Shown here: piece by piece, positions 8,517-18,799 of the stretch
Position numbering within the stretch: position 1 is the stretch's first letter
How the letters are laid out: each line of letters starts with the position of its first letter
DNA from: JACDAE01 sp963744875
GTDB lineage: Bacteria > Chloroflexota > Ktedonobacteria > Ktedonobacterales > Ktedonobacteraceae
NCBI GenBank assembly: GCA_963744875.1
Contig: CAVUVQ010000009.1
Coordinates: 186,001 to 250,000 of the forward strand
Direction: 5' to 3'
Length of the DNA: 64,000 nucleotides
Made by a program: the position numbers and the translations under genes
Notes under the pieces: model-generated
The model's database searches: none
The model's input: the letters and a program-made list of their open reading frames with translations, nothing else
Told to the model about the DNA's origin: nothing

Positions 8517-10368
8517 TTGGAGACAATGACGAAGAATACGTGGCATCCCCTTCCACAAATGGTGTTGCCATCTCCTGTCTTTACCCTGGCTGCCGGACAA
8601 GATGGAATATGGGCTGGTGGCACTGGCGGGATCGCCTGGTATCCAGGCTCGATACAAGGAGAGGCTTCGACGTGGCAAACGAGAACTTCAACGCTGCAAA
8701 TTTCATTAGTGACTGCATTAACATACAAAGAAGGATTGCTCCTGGCAGGCGGTATAGAAGGGATTGCTTACTCGCGCGATGAGGGCAGGCACTGGCAACA
8801 GGCGGCTCTAGAGGATGGTATTGCCTCAATCACAGCCTTTGCTCTTTCACCACATTTTAGCGAAGACCAGACGGCAGTTGCAGCGACGATGGAGAATGGT
8901 ATTCTACGTACTGACGACGGGGGAATCTAGTTGGACAAACGCATCCTTTGGCCTTGAGAACTTTGAAGTGACCGCCCTGGTCTGGTCTTTTGGCTCAACA
9001 CTATTGGCCGCAACTTCCGATGGTATCTATCGCTCGACCAATGCAGGACGGTCATGGCGTCGCGTCTATACAGGTGAGGAACTGGGCATAGACACAATTG
9101 TCCATCTCTCGGCAAAGACACTGCTGGCAACCATGGAAAATGGGAGTTTATTGCGCTCTCCTGATGGTGGGACTCACTGGTTTATTGATGACAGTGGGTT
9201 GCAAGATATCCATATTCTCTCATTGTTGTTTCAACCAATGCAGGATATTGCCGAGAATGAAAGAGCGGCAGAAATGTTATTTGTTGGCACGTTTGAGCGA
9301 GGGCTTTTGCGCTCAAATGATGGAGGGGAAAACTGGGAAACGGTTCATGATGGGGTTGTGCTCTCGCTTGCAACCAGGGATACGTTGCTCTATGCTGGAA
9401 CCGACAGTGGGATCAGTATGAGCGATGATCAGGGGCAGACCTGGCGCGATCTTCCTTGCCCGCCCATTCATGATTTGCGACACCTGTACATCTACAAAGA
9501 ACGGCCATTGCTTGCTGGTGCCTACAGCGGGATTATACATTACACAGGTTCTAGCTGGGATACACTTCCAAACCTTCCACAGGTGCTCACCATGCTAGCA
9601 ATTGGTCCTGATGATACGTTATTTTTATCCAGCATAGATGGACTTATGCGCTTAGCGGTTGAGGAAATGGAGGGAAAAGAGAAGCAAAAGGGACACGATA
9701 CATCTTTTCCACACGAGCGACAGGTGCTATTGGAGGGTCTGGATGGACAGGTAAATTTTATGACGTTCCAGTGTAATGGTTCTTCGTGGCAAGCGTGGGC
9801 TGTCAGTGAAGATGGAACGCGGTTGCTGCATAGTAATGATGAAGGAGCAACATGGCAATCATTACAATCTCCAACTGGCATCTTACCTCTAGTGGCTTTA
9901 CAGGCACTCTCGCAAAGGCTTGTGATTGCGACGTATGATCCCCGCCAGTACCATGTCTGTATCTGGTCCTCACTCGATGATGGGAAAACATGGGAACGCA
10001 GCATAGAGGCTGATACACAATGGCCCCTTGTCGCAACTTGCGCTGATCCTCCTCTCATATCTATAAACAATATCCTGTTACTACAAGATGCGGCTGGTCA
10101 ATGGAACAAGGTAACCGTGAGTAGTGATAGCGGGATGATACGGCGTGTAGTAAGCATTCAGAGAAACGAACACGATGCATTTGATCTCAACACTCCAATA
10201 CTGATTGCACTTACCACGATGGGTCTACACCGTTCGGATGATTGGGGAGCAAGCTGGCAACAGGATCATGAAGAGCTTCCCGTAGAAATGATCATCGATA
10301 TTGCCGCCAGCACCACACATCTCTATGTCCTACTAGCTGGCGGCGAGGTATGGAAACGGGCTGTGTAG
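8517..10368 (+). CDS. BNR/sortilin-like beta-propeller protein (frameshifted)
   Basis: About 616 residues once one base is removed. At least eight Asp-box motifs of the S-x-D-x-G-x-x-W type are spread over the length (SRDEGRHW, STNAGRSW, SPDGGTHW, SNDGGENW, SDDQGQTW, SNDEGATW, SLDDGKTW, SDDWGASW), as in YCF48-like and glycosyl-hydrolase BNR propellers. The frame breaks at a G5 run, 8919-8923; with four Gs the text reads RTDDGESSW, another Asp box. TTG at 8517 is chosen as start because AAGGAGG lies 6 bases upstream at 8504-8510; ATG at 8526 is the alternative. No signal peptide is evident. It follows the GroEL-like gene by 57 bases. Ligand unknown. Confidence 0.72.
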
Positions 10369-10723
10369 TACTGATGCAACCCGAATTCTTAAAAACGGGA
10401 TCTTTTGGCCTACACGGTATACACCAGGACACGATTGCTGAGAATTGCTAAAAATGGGATCTTTTGGCCTACACGGTATACACTGATACGAGAGCAGGGA
10501 AAGTTGCGTACGATACGATTATACAAGGAGTGGCATGTTATAGATTTTTCATGCTCTATTTCAGAGGAAAAGCGCGATAAACGATAATCGAGAGGAGTGA
10601 TGCATGTAACGTATGATCTCTTCTCTCTTTATTATACACAGGACAAACGGAAAAGCAAGGGCAATCTCTTGCAGACCGCCATTAGCAAGTTGGGGAAGAG
10701 AAAGATGAAAAGGAACAACGCTC
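10369..10723 (+). promoter_or_regulatory. Intergenic region with paired 42-base direct repeats
   Basis: Two near-identical copies (10383-10424 and 10442-10483, period 59, about three mismatches) include the core GGGATCTTTTGGCCTACACG followed by the palindrome GTATAC. The spacing of about 5.6 helical turns and the position 240-340 bases ahead of the halogenase-like gene make them candidate operators or enhancer-type sites. No clear sigma-70 promoter was picked out between them and the gene. Confidence 0.6.
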
Positions 10724-12391
10724 ATGTATTATGACATTATCATTATTGGTGGAGGGCCAGCGGGCAGCACAACGGCAACATTAACAAAGCGCTATGCACC
10801 TCATCTGCGCATCTTGCTATTGGAGAAAGCACACTTTCCACGCCATCACGTAGGCGAGTCATTGTTAGCGGGTGCATCCCCGGTCTTGCAGGAGATGGAA
10901 GCATACGACAAGGTAAATAACGCAGGATTTGTCGAAAAGCTTGGTGCGACTTATATCTGGGGCCAGAACCGCAACCCGTGGGGCTTTGAATTTGATAATG
11001 TGATCTCACGTCTCGTGGCGCAAGGTAAAACATTGCCAGAGCTGTTTACCAAAGCATGGCAGGTGAAGCGAGCTGAGTACGACCACCTGTTGCTAAAACA
11101 TACGTCCTCCATGGGAGTTGAGGTGAAACAGGGAGCACGTGTCCTGCGTGTGCTGCATGAGAGAAACGGTGGACGCGTGACTGGCGTCGAGTACCGCGAT
11201 GAGCAGGGTATACACAAAGTTGAATGTGCATGGGTGATGGACTGTAGTGGACAGAGTGCCGTGATTGGCACGGAATTGGGGTTGCGCGAGTACGATACGC
11301 AAATGAATAACTATGCTCTGTTCGGGTATTGGAAAGGAGCAAAGTGGATTTATGAGTATGTGGGCCATCCGGACCTGACGCGCATCTGCATCATCACAAC
11401 GCCTCGTGGCTGGATCTGGTACATTCCGATGAGTCGCGATATCGTCGGGGTTGGCTTTGTCACGCATCGCCAGACGCTCAAGCGCATGCCCAATAATCCA
11501 GAACAGCTCTATCGAGAAGAACTGGCCGCTTGCCCTGAGGTACAGGGATTGCTTGCCAGAGCGCATCTCGTCCATATTGCGAGGGATCAGAAGCGGGATG
11601 TCTGCGCCATTCAGGACTGGTCCTATACCTGTCGACAGATGAGTGGTCCCGGTTGGGCGATAGCTGGCGATGCGGCTGGTTTTGTTGATCCCGTCCTTTC
11701 ATCGGGCGTCATGCTGGCTCACGAGTTGGGACAAAAGGCGGCCTATACGCTCAATTCAGCCTTTCGGGCAAACAGTGATGAAGAGGTGCGCTCCTACTGG
11801 CAATTTTATGAAGAGACGTATCGTACTTACCTGAAAGCCTATCGTGATATGGCCTCCTTCTGGTACAGCAACAATTTCTCGATGGAGAGCTGGTTCTGGC
11901 AAGCACGACGCACATTGGCTCAGAACGACAGCGAGATCAACCTGAGCGACCGGGAAGCGTTCAACCGTATTGCATCAGGGTACGCAACACGAGCTGAGTC
12001 ATTGAGCTTATTTGGGAGTTATCCTCTGGATGAAGCACAGCAACTGGTCGACGGTCTCTTTGGCGTTCCCTATGATAGGGCAGGTATAGAAGCGAAATAT
12101 GCGCAACGTCCCTTATGCTTGAACGACAATGTGCAATTAATGGATGGAATGTATTTTTACCAGGGAGCAGTGCGTAATACGCGGCGTGTCGTCAATAAAC
12201 AGAACAACACTTATCTCGATCTGCATCCAGCGGAAGAGATTTTGCTTGCGCTCTTCGATGGTCAGCACCATTTGACTGATGTGGATGCGATTGCAAAAGA
12301 ACTGCAATCATTGCCTGAGACAGCCAGCCTGCCAGTGCGCAATGGTATCGATCTGGTGGTACAGCTTGATAATATTGGAGCGTTGGATTGA
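10724..12391 (+). CDS. Flavin-dependent halogenase-like oxidoreductase
   Basis: 555 residues. An FAD-binding GGGPAG motif is at residues 9-14, followed by HFPRHHVGESLL, typical of the halogenase/geranylgeranyl-reductase superfamily. The WxWxIP signature of flavin-dependent halogenases is present as WIWYIP near residue 229. Lys72 in GFVEKLGA occupies the place where phenolic and pyrrole halogenases of the PltA/CmlS type carry their catalytic lysine. A second FAD motif (GWAIAGDAAGFVDP) is at about residue 308. The last 60 residues look like an extra small domain. No dedicated carrier protein or flavin reductase is adjacent. A dehydrogenase or reductase of the same superfamily is the main alternative. 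Confidence 0.65.
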   Translation: MYYDIIIIGGGPAGSTTATLTKRYAPHLRILLLEKAHFPRHHVGESLLAGASPVLQEMEAYDKVNNAGFVEKLGATYIWGQNRNPWGFEFDNVISRLVAQGKTLPELFTKAWQVKRAEYDHLLLKHTSSMGVEVKQGARVLRVLHERNGGRVTGVEYRDEQGIHKVECAWVMDCSGQSAVIGTELGLREYDTQMNNYALFGYWKGAKWIYEYVGHPDLTRICIITTPRGWIWYIPMSRDIVGVGFVTHRQTLKRMPNNPEQLYREELAACPEVQGLLARAHLVHIARDQKRDVCAIQDWSYTCRQMSGPGWAIAGDAAGFVDPVLSSGVMLAHELGQKAAYTLNSAFRANSDEEVRSYWQFYEETYRTYLKAYRDMASFWYSNNFSMESWFWQARRTLAQNDSEINLSDREAFNRIASGYATRAESLSLFGSYPLDEAQQLVDGLFGVPYDRAGIEAKYAQRPLCLNDNVQLMDGMYFYQGAVRNTRRVVNKQNNTYLDLHPAEEILLALFDGQHHLTDVDAIAKELQSLPETASLPVRNGIDLVVQLDNIGALD

Positions 12392-12484
12392 TAAACAGCG
12401 AACTCAAAGGAAAAGGTGGTACGCTAAAACCATCTGAAAGAAAGCGAGGGGAAACCACTGAGATGTGGTAAGAAGATAAAAGAA

Positions 12485-13457
12485 ATGAAAGAATATACGA
12501 GTGCAAAGCCTCATCCTGCTTTACTGGACTTACGAGGTCAATTTCACCTGGAGCCAGGACTCTCTCATGATCCAACATGGCCTCCTGATTATCCAATGGA
12601 GGTCTTTCCTATTACAGATGAGCAAGCCATCCTTGTCAGGTTCCAAAACACTTCTCTCATTGACCTTCCAAGCGGGGAGGTTCGCTGGACCATTGCCTGT
12701 CCGGCGTTGAATGCTGCCCCTTGATGTGGAACGGAATATACTTGCATTAGGAGCAAAAGGATGGGTCTATCTCTGGGACCTCCACACTGGCTCGCTCTTA
12801 CAAACATTTCCCCTTGGAGATGACGATGATGTAGTAACATCTCTTGCTTTCCATCCCCATAGTTTGTTTCTTGCTGTTGCTCTCTATTATGATACTATCC
12901 AACTCTGGCGACTAAAAGATGGTCAACTTGTATGTACGCTGTCACCTGAAGAGTATAGTGCCTATAAAAGCCTTGCCTTCAGTCCCGATGGCCAATTCCT
13001 TGCGACCGGAAATTTTGAAGCGGGAGAGGTCTGGCTATGGCAGATTCCAGGTGGCCAGCTTGTACAGCAAATGGAACCGCCTGCAGGAAGAGTTGAGGGA
13101 CTTGCTTTCAGTCCTGACGGCCAACTCCTGGTTTGCGGTGAGGGTGGTGGTGATATAAAGGACATAGAAATGCGTGTATGGGATATGCAAACAAAACACG
13201 CTGTACAGAGCTTTGCAAGGGGCGATTGGTGCCCGGCGTTTAGTCGGATGGAAAACTTTTATCAGAATCTGCATTTGATTGGCATCTGGGATGTTGCGAC
13301 AAGGAAAGGTATACGCTTTATTCCAGCACACCAGGGGCGTCTCTCTCGTCTTGTTTTTAGCCCAAGTGGACAAGTTCTTGTCTCCATTGGCGATCGGAAA
13401 CCAACGATTTGCTGGTGGAACGTTGAGAACGGACGAGAAATCTATTGTATGAGTTAA
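12485..13457 (+). CDS. WD40-repeat beta-propeller protein (frameshifted)
   Basis: About 323 residues after correction of one base. WD40 blades are visible as repeated SLAFSPDGQFLATG / GLAFSPDGQLLVCG / LVFSPSGQVLVS segments, each followed by a W-containing strand (VYLWDL, IQLWRL, VWLWQI). The frame breaks at C4, 12717-12720; removing one C joins CPALNA to LDVERNILALG, completing a blade. Without correction a second small gene could start at ATG 12711, but it has no ribosome site. Such cytoplasmic propellers act as protein-binding scaffolds; no partner is indicated. It starts 94 bases after the halogenase-like gene. Confidence 0.7.
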
Positions 13458-13686
13458 CCCAGAGAATGGGATACCTATACACTAATATTATATAGGAAAA
13501 ATATCTTATTTTTAATTGAATAGATTCAATATTACCATGCGTTATAAAAGTAGGGTTTACATTTGGTGGAACTATTCCAGATCTATCAATATGATTATAC
13601 ACGCAAAGAAATATGTAGCAGAAGCCAGAATACATGAAAAGAAATGTGCAGCAGAAAGCCAGGTAGAAATGTAGTGAGGAGACTAT

Positions 13687-16102
13687 ATGAAGGCGCAAGA
13701 GCATCAGTTTTTACCCTTTCTCAATGGCAAAAAGCAATTTATCATTCCTATTTATCAGCGCACCTATAGTTGGCGGCGTGAGCAATGTGCTCAATTGTGG
13801 CAGGATATCGTGCGGGTGGGTACAGATCAAAGTATGCCGGGGCATTTTCTGGGTTCCATTGTATTTATCCAGCAAGGGGTCATTCTTTTTGGTAATGTTC
13901 CGCAATTTTTGTTGATCGACGGTCAGCAGCGCCTCACCACGTTAATCCTCTTGCTTGCAGCACTGGCTGAGGCTGCTCAGGATGGCGTTGATCCAGAATT
14001 TCGCAAAGAGATCTATGATTCCTATCTGGTGAATACTTTTGGCAAGGATGAGCAACGCTATAAGCTTTTGCTGACGCAAAGTGATCGCGAGGTTTTGAAG
14101 CAAATTATTGATCATCCTCAAAAGATCTCCACCAGCAAGACATTCAGCTACCTTGTCGACAATTACAACTTTTTTTGTGATCAGTTAAAACAACATGATG
14201 TAGAGCTAAATACTGTCTTGCAAGGCATCAATAAGCTCTTCATCGTAGAAATCTCACTTAACAAAGAGTACGATAATCCACAACTGATCTTTGAAAGTCT
14301 AAACTTCGACCGGAATGGATCTTTCCCAGGCCGATCTTATCCGCAATTATGTATTGATGGGGATGGATAATGATGAGCAATCGAGGCTCTACAAGGAGTA
14401 CTGGTACCCTATCGAGCAAAAATTTCGCTATGAAGGGACAGGGGATGCCTTTGATCGCTTCATGCGTGATTATCTCACGTTAAAGCAAGGGATCATTCCT
14501 AATATCGATAAAGTTTATACTACCTTCAAGCAATACCATCGCAGTAGATACAAAGTGCCAATTCGTGAGATCATTGAGGATATTGCTCGCTACGCCGACT
14601 ATTTCGCCAATATAGCGTTTCTTCACGAGGAAGATCCAGCTCTCAAACAGGCTATGCGTGATATTAATGTGCTGAAAGTTGATGTCGCCTACCCGTTTTT
14701 TCTTGAACTTTATGATGACTATCGACAGAAGTTGCTCTCAAAGTCTGACTTTCTGGCGATCATTCGTCTGGTCGAAAGCTACGTTTTTCGACGAGCCATT
14801 TGTGGTATTCCAACCAATGCCTTAAATAAGGTCTTTGTTACATTGGCGAAAGAGATTGACAAGGCGCACTACCTGGAAAGTTTTCAGGCAGCACTACTTG
14901 CAAAAGGTGGAAATAGTCGTTTCCCACATAGCGATGAGTTCCGTGGAGCTTTGATCACGAAGGATGTATACAACTACCCAAGGCGCAATTACCTGCTGCG
15001 GAAGTTGGAAAATTATCAACGCAAAGAGTTGGTCGCGATCGAGAATTGCACTATTGAGCATATTATGCCACAGAATGCACGCTTATCGGATGCCTGGAAG
15101 CAAGAACTGGGGTCAGATTGGAAGATGGTTCATGAGAAATACCTGCACACCATTGGCAACCTGACACTCACGGGTTATAACTCAGCGCTCAGTGATCGTC
15201 CATTTCAGGAGAAGCGCACGATGAAGGGTGGCTTTGATCACAGTCCGTTGCAGCTCAATGAAAGCGTCGCCTATGTTGAGCGTTGGGATCAGCAGGCAAT
15301 CGAAAAGCGAGCAATCCTTATAGCTGATCTGGCAATGAATGTATGGGTTTTTCCCGACCTCTCTATCGAGCAGGTCAACAAGTATAGTGGCAATAAAGCG
15401 AGTAAAAAGGCAACATTGACTGAGATTATTGGGCCAATTGAGCATCCACAGGCAGGTTTTGTGCCCGCCGGGTTTAAATTGGTCCAGACCACTGAGAAGC
15501 GCTTCTATCTTTTCCGCAACGTTGAGAATGAATGGGTACAGTACGGAAACGGAAAAAACCCCTGGTTTGCTATCTCGTGGGATTATGCCAGAGAATGGGT
15601 ACGGGATATCTTTCGGAAAAATGAGATGCCGCTGGGTGTGGGTGGCGAGAAAATCCTGGCGACAGTGACTCCGCACAAAAATGATGGTGAGATTCTGACC
15701 GATTATTTTGTGTTAGAGGATGCAGCAAAAAGCTCATACACGCTTGCTGATTATCCTATGTTGCAGGGTAACATGCTCAATCTCTACAATGAACTGCGTA
15801 AACGTGTGCTCAACTTGAGCGTTGGGGTACGGGAGGAGATCAAAAAGCTTTATATTGCCTATAAGCTCACAACTAATTTCGTGGATGTGGAGCCACAGAA
15901 GAACGGACTGCATCTCTATTTGAACATGCCTTTTGAGGAGATCGATGATCCGCAAAAGATGTGTGAGGATGTAACGCGTATCGGGCATCATGCGAATGGA
16001 CATATACGAGTGCGGTTAACAGGGATGCAGCAGTTGGAGGATGTACTGTATCTTGTCCAGCAGGCATTTGAGCGACAGAATAGGGATGAGGCGGTTGCCT
16101 GA
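13687..16102 (+). CDS. DUF262-DUF1524 (GmrSD-like) restriction protein with DUF5655-like tail (frameshifted)
   Basis: About 804 residues. The N-terminal DUF262 part has IPIYQRTYSW and the DGQQR motif (LIDGQQRLTTL); the central DUF1524 part carries the HNH-type IEHIMPQ and GNLTLTGYN motifs. These match GmrS and GmrD, a modification-dependent (type IV) restriction pair fused in one chain. The last 120 residues resemble DUF5655, often found at the end of such proteins. One extra T at 14305-14306 splits the frame; removing it gives ESLNSTGMDLSQADLIRN, the exact family consensus. GAGGAG precedes ATG 13687. Likely role: cleavage of modified invading DNA. Confidence 0.82.
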
Positions 16103-16110
16103 TATGCTTG

Positions 16111-16500
16111 CTATGAAAGAACGAGATATCCATCCCGTTCTTCTTTGATTTTCTTGTTCTCATCTAGCAAGTAGAGAATTGCTCTCGCTAAGGTCACCAT
16201 TGTCCCACCTGGACCTAGACCAATCCTCATAGTTACCAGAATGAGTGCGTTACTTTCATCGCCAATTGCCGAGATCTCATGAACACTTCCGGGTTCGATA
16301 AGCTGCGCGGCTTTTATCTTGGGTCCCATGTAAGCGTCGATGCCTGTCAATTCTGCGGTAGCCTTCATGGGATGAGTAGTAGTTACCACAGCATGCACAT
16401 CTGGTGCGAGTAGCTCTCTTGTCTTATCCCAATCATGATGACTCCAGGCGTTTATATGGGCGCGTGCTATTGTAACGGCTGTCGAATCTTGCGTTTTCAT
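16111..16500 (-). CDS. SnoaL/NTF2-like protein
   Basis: 129 residues with the cone-shaped NTF2 fold pattern: an N-terminal helix with HINAWSHHDWDKTRELLAPDV, a central substrate-pocket strand region and a C-terminal strand (REERDG-like ending). Such proteins range from polyketide cyclases to ketosteroid isomerase-like enzymes and many have no known substrate. ATG at 16500 is preferred over an in-frame TTG at 16515 since GGAGG lies 7-8 bases upstream of the ATG. It runs next to an ABM-type monooxygenase on the same strand, separated by 24 bases, so the two may be co-expressed. Confidence 0.65.
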   Translation of the reverse strand: MKTQDSTAVTIARAHINAWSHHDWDKTRELLAPDVHAVVTTTHPMKATAELTGIDAYMGPKIKAAQLIEPGSVHEISAIGDESNALILVTMRIGLGPGGTMVTLARAILYLLDENKKIKEERDGYLVLS

Positions 16501-16524
16501 CGTTTTTTCCTCCAAATTAACTCT

Positions 16525-16857
16525 TTAGTCAGTCCCGGCCTCATCAACAAAGACGACCTCATAGAGATGGGGTTCGAAACTCGTGGCAAGCTGTGAGAGG
16601 GCCTGGAACTGGGGAGCAATTTCAGGGTTCTGCAACATGGCCTCGAAATCTGCTTGACTACGCCACTGGGCATAGGTGGTTACTTTCGTTCCATCCAGAC
16701 TTTTGTGATAATTATTTGAGATGTAACCAGGAAGCTTCCTTATTGTACTTTGGGCCGCTCCAACGAGCAGATCGACGAGCTGTTGCTGGTTCTCTGGGGA
16801 AACGGTGAAAACGTTGATGTGGGTGACGATGTTTTTGTCAGTGGTAATGCGTGTCAT
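16525..16857 (-). CDS. Antibiotic biosynthesis monooxygenase (ABM) domain protein
   Basis: 110 residues making one ABM ferredoxin-like domain: VTHINVFTVSPENQQQL at the start, LPGYISNNYHKSLDGTKV in the middle and YAQWRSQADFEAML following. These small dimeric proteins include cofactor-free quinone-forming monooxygenases, but many family members are of unknown function. AAGGAGAAGAG lies just upstream of the start. Neighbour of the SnoaL-like gene. Confidence 0.78.
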   Translation of the reverse strand: MTRITTDKNIVTHINVFTVSPENQQQLVDLLVGAAQSTIRKLPGYISNNYHKSLDGTKVTTYAQWRSQADFEAMLQNPEIAPQFQALSQLATSFEPHLYEVVFVDEAGTD

Positions 16858-16915
16858 ACTCTTCTTCTCCTTATTAGAGCAATATATGCTTCAAGAAGCA
16901 TATATTGCATGGCAT

Positions 16916-17260
16916 TTAAACGCTGCCTTCTTGATGAAGTGTTTCAGCAATTTGTTTTATCTTTTGTAGCCGTTCATCCCAGAGCGTTGCAGCCTGTGAC
17001 AGTTCCTGGGCTGCAACACTGAGTCCTTCTGGCTCAAGGCTAAAACGAACCTCTTTGCCCGTTTTGCGCTCTTTGACGAGACCCGCCCTTTTCAGAACAG
17101 CTATGTGTTTACTCACCGCCTGACGGCTAAACGGCACTTCATCTGCCAGCCTGCTTGCAGTTGCTTCACCTTTGAGAAGCAAAACCTCGATGAGCTTCCG
17201 TCGGCTCGGTTCAGCAATAGCAAACCAGAGCTTTTCATTAAAAGGTGCAGTTGATGACAT
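16916..17260 (-). CDS. ArsR-family transcriptional regulator
   Basis: 114 residues with a winged helix: AEPSRRKLIEVLLLKGEATASRLADEVPFSRQAVSKHIAVLKRAGLV, the standard ArsR DNA-binding region. No metal-binding cysteine pair is visible, as in the ArsR group paired with SRPBCC proteins. The start at 17260 lies two bases after the stop of the SRPBCC gene, so they form one operon (SRPBCC first, regulator second). This ArsR plus AHSA1/SRPBCC pairing is common in soil bacteria and usually autoregulated. Confidence 0.88.
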   Translation of the reverse strand: MSSTAPFNEKLWFAIAEPSRRKLIEVLLLKGEATASRLADEVPFSRQAVSKHIAVLKRAGLVKERKTGKEVRFSLEPEGLSVAAQELSQAATLWDERLQKIKQIAETLHQEGSV

Positions 17261-17262
17261 AC

Positions 17263-17709
17263 CTATGCCTTTGTTGGGATGTTCTGGGCACAACGCTGCA
17301 AATTAGACAGAAAGTCACCCCAGCCAGGGGTATGCTTAGCAATCAGAGTGGCTTTCTGTTCTGCAGTAATCTCAAGTTTCTCGAAACCGCTTTCGGTTAA
17401 GCATATCTTTGTCTCTGCACCGTCCTCCGTCAGCCTGAACTCAACCAGGGTTTGCTGATGGGTCGCTTTGGTTTCCTCATCGGGTGCGACCCACAGAAAT
17501 GAGAAAAGATGAGGCTTCTCTACCTCTACAATTTCCAGGGGGGCTTCAAAGTCCTCGCCCCAGGTTAGTTTGCCTTTTCCTCCTCGTCGCAAGTCTATTT
17601 CTGCCCGACTCCCAAACCACTGGCTGATGTATTCAGGCTTTGTGATGACGTCCCATACGGTCGCTATCGGTGCCTGAATGCTGATTTCTCGCTCAATCTT
17701 ATCGGTCAT
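17263..17709 (-). CDS. SRPBCC (AHSA1-like) domain protein
   Basis: 148 residues with the START/AHSA1 pattern: REISIQAPIATVWDVITKPEYISQWFG at the N-terminus, a central GGKGKLTWG turn, and a C-terminal helix (HTPGWGDFLSNLQRC). These proteins have a hydrophobic pocket for small ligands or act as Hsp90-activator-like domains. ATG 17709 is preferred because AGGAG lies 7 bases upstream. Co-transcribed with the ArsR gene. Confidence 0.85.
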   Translation of the reverse strand: MTDKIEREISIQAPIATVWDVITKPEYISQWFGSRAEIDLRRGGKGKLTWGEDFEAPLEIVEVEKPHLFSFLWVAPDEETKATHQQTLVEFRLTEDGAETKICLTESGFEKLEITAEQKATLIAKHTPGWGDFLSNLQRCAQNIPTKA

Positions 17710-17914
17710 AGAAAAACTCCTGACGTTCTGTAACACAATTAACTATTCCATAGTAGAGTTCATACGTGCAACCTTTGGTTGCATATCACACTCTTATTTT
17801 AATGAAAAAGAAGGGCGTTGTCAAGAGGGGAACAGACTGGCGAGGCACTTAATAGAACATGTTTGCAAAAGTGATATATTGCTATTAGATAGCATGCAAC
17901 GAGAGGAAAAACAT

Positions 17915-18799
17915 ATGTCTGAACAGAACACTCCACTAACATTTATGGCCGTCCACGCCCACCCTGACGATGAAGTCTTTGGCACGGGTGGGACGTTTGC
18001 AAAGCTGGCTGATCAGGGCGTGCGCACCGTTCTGGTTACTGCAACGATGGGGGAAGAGGGCGAGATCGTTGACCCAAACTTGAGCGAACAGGCAAAAAAG
18101 GAGCTCTTTCCACACCTGGCAGACGAGCGGCGTAAAGAGCTGCGGGCTTCAGTTGAGGCGCTGCATATTCAAGAGTCGCGCCTACTTGGTTTCCGCGATT
18201 CGGGGATGGCGGGTACTCCGTCGAATAATCATCCTGACGCGTTTTACCAAGCGACGTTCGATGAGGCGGTGAAGCGCTTAGTCGTGCTCATTCGTGAGTT
18301 GAAGCCACAGGTTATTGTGACCTATGACGCCTTTGGCACCTATGGACATCCCGATCATATTCAGGCTCAGCGCGTGACAAACGCCGCATTCGAGGCGGCT
18401 GGGGAACCGCGCTGTTTTCCTGAGTTGAATATGGAAGCATGGCAACCTGCAAGGCTCTATTATACGGCGATGCCACGCTCTTTTATGGTCAAGATGATGG
18501 AGCAGGCGAAGCAGGCGGGCGAGTCGGGTCCATGGGATAATCCAGCGATGAATACAGCTATTATGGGTACGCCGGACGAAATTATGACGACGCGCGTTGA
18601 TGTGCGCAACTATATCGAGGACAAATTGAAGGCGTTTGCTGCACATAAAACACAGATTGCGCCTGATAGTTTTGTCTTCACCATACCAGAAGAAGCGCGT
18701 GAACAGGTCTTTGGGTACGAATACTTTGTCCTGGCCCGTAGTGCGATTGCACCACATAGCGGACCATTAGGGCAAAATCTGCTGGAAAGACTGTTATAG
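17915..18799 (+). CDS. PIG-L (LmbE/MshB-like) N-acetyl sugar deacetylase
   Basis: 294 residues. The zinc-binding AHPDDE motif sits at residues 15-20 and the second motif GHPDHI near 145, as in MshB/Mca and bacillithiol BshB enzymes, which hydrolyse N-acetylglucosaminyl conjugates. The segment FRDSGMAG with NNHPDAF is also typical of the MshB/Mca branch. A thiol-cofactor or detoxification role is possible, but no other mycothiol or bacillithiol gene is near. Start at 17915 has GAGAGG upstream; longer in-frame extensions overlap the divergent operon's promoter region. Confidence 0.85.
   Translation: MSEQNTPLTFMAVHAHPDDEVFGTGGTFAKLADQGVRTVLVTATMGEEGEIVDPNLSEQAKKELFPHLADERRKELRASVEALHIQESRLLGFRDSGMAGTPSNNHPDAFYQATFDEAVKRLVVLIRELKPQVIVTYDAFGTYGHPDHIQAQRVTNAAFEAAGEPRCFPELNMEAWQPARLYYTAMPRSFMVKMMEQAKQAGESGPWDNPAMNTAIMGTPDEIMTTRVDVRNYIEDKLKAFAAHKTQIAPDSFVFTIPEEAREQVFGYEYFVLARSAIAPHSGPLGQNLLERLL

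Noticed and set aside
12711..13457. A separate WD40 gene starting at ATG 12711
   Set aside because: No ribosome site and the upstream frame supplies the missing part of the first blade; a one-base error explains both better.
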